A DNA stretch of 41,820 bases from the NCBI GenBank assembly GCA_903844645.1, contig CAIMUP010000111.1, positions 1-41,820 on the forward strand. Direction: 5' to 3'. The DNA comes from an uncultured Bacteroidota bacterium. GTDB lineage: Bacteria; Bacteroidota; Bacteroidia; AKYH767-A; JABDAW01. How positions within the stretch are numbered: position 1 is the stretch's first letter; the number at the start of each line of letters is the position of its first letter. Below the pieces are notes generated by a model that saw only the letters and a list, made by a program, of their open reading frames with translations, was not told the origin of the DNA and did not search any database. Positions 41,646 through 41,820 of the stretch are shown piece after piece. Made by a program: the position numbers and the translations under genes.

Positions 41646-41820
41646 AACAGTACTGATCATGGAAAAAACAGTACTGATCACAGAAAAATCAGTACTGGTC
41701 ACGGAAAAATCAGTACTGATTTTATTTGGAACAGTACTGATCACAACAGGAACAGTATTGTTTTTATTTGGAACAGTACTGATCACAACAGGAACAGTAT
41801 TGTTTTTATTAGGATCAGTA
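41646..41820. repeat. 21-bp tandem array L9, at least 8 units, running off the window
   Basis: Units start at 41646, 41667, 41688, 41709, 41730, 41751, 41772, 41793 and 41814 (cut), core CAGTACTGATCAC. Units 41730-41771 are repeated as a 42-bp pair at 41772-41813 with one mismatch. The core is self-complementary and 41706-41723 (AAAATCAGTACTGATTTT) is an 18-nt perfect palindrome. It lies downstream of tonB. Confidence 0.95.

Overview
The window comes from the chromosome of a Bacteroidota bacterium, probably a Chitinophagales/Sphingobacteriales-like environmental lineage. The evidence is proteins with type IX secretion (T9SS) C-terminal sorting domains, a PorV/PorQ-family barrel, a large TonB-dependent receptor with a carboxypeptidase-regulatory-like N-domain, an ExbB-ExbD-ExbD-TonB operon, and repeated TAnnTTTG promoter boxes. 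There is no rRNA operon, CRISPR array, prophage or IS element.

Layout. (1) 1-2967: a surface beta-propeller protein made of near-identical 62-residue repeats (its end lies beyond base 1), then a small protein of about 200 aa. (2) 3120-8647: YqgE/AlgH, a DUF2911 protein, and an operon-like run of ComF phosphoribosyltransferase, free-methionine-(R)-sulfoxide reductase and an Ig-like lipoprotein, facing a helix-hairpin-helix protein. (3) 9139-13239: ECF sigma factor with a membrane anti-sigma/TPR protein, divergent from a lipocalin-like protein and a polytopic membrane protein. (4) 13500-14378: greA and a HIT hydrolase. (5) 14839-24871: a five-gene minus-strand cluster (TonB-dependent receptor, tiny membrane protein, Fn3-like protein, 1372-aa exported protein, PorV-like barrel). 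(6) 25737-28998: lipoprotein and polA. (7) 29130-31138: an AT-rich, probably acquired type II restriction-modification pair (HindVP-like nuclease and C5-cytosine methylase). (8) 31493-38330: tRNA-Val, kdsB, an HU/SPOR envelope protein, an M1-like T9SS metallopeptidase, msrA, another small secreted-type protein and an OsmC protein. (9) 38633-41546: the Ton energy-transduction operon.

The most unusual thing is not a gene. Nine intergenic regions, and the 3' end of one small gene, contain tandem arrays whose unit is 21 bp (one 20-bp step seen), while the unit sequence is unrelated from array to array. Every intergenic gap longer than about 310 bp in the window has one. Several arrays show 42-bp dimeric alternation, and many contain an inverted unit or long palindrome, usually at an edge. 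The strongest are a 38-bp stem with a 3-nt loop at 20858-20936 and a 38-bp imperfect stem at 2169-2255. Conserved period with unconserved sequence suggests either a 21-nt copying mechanism or a spacing constraint (two turns of B-DNA). I do not recognise this as a described element family.

The genes otherwise fit a normal Bacteroidota envelope economy: TonB-ExbBD energises receptors such as the one at 21164-24871, T9SS exports the sorting-domain proteins, and small redox/repair enzymes (MsrA, fRMsr, OsmC) are scattered between them.
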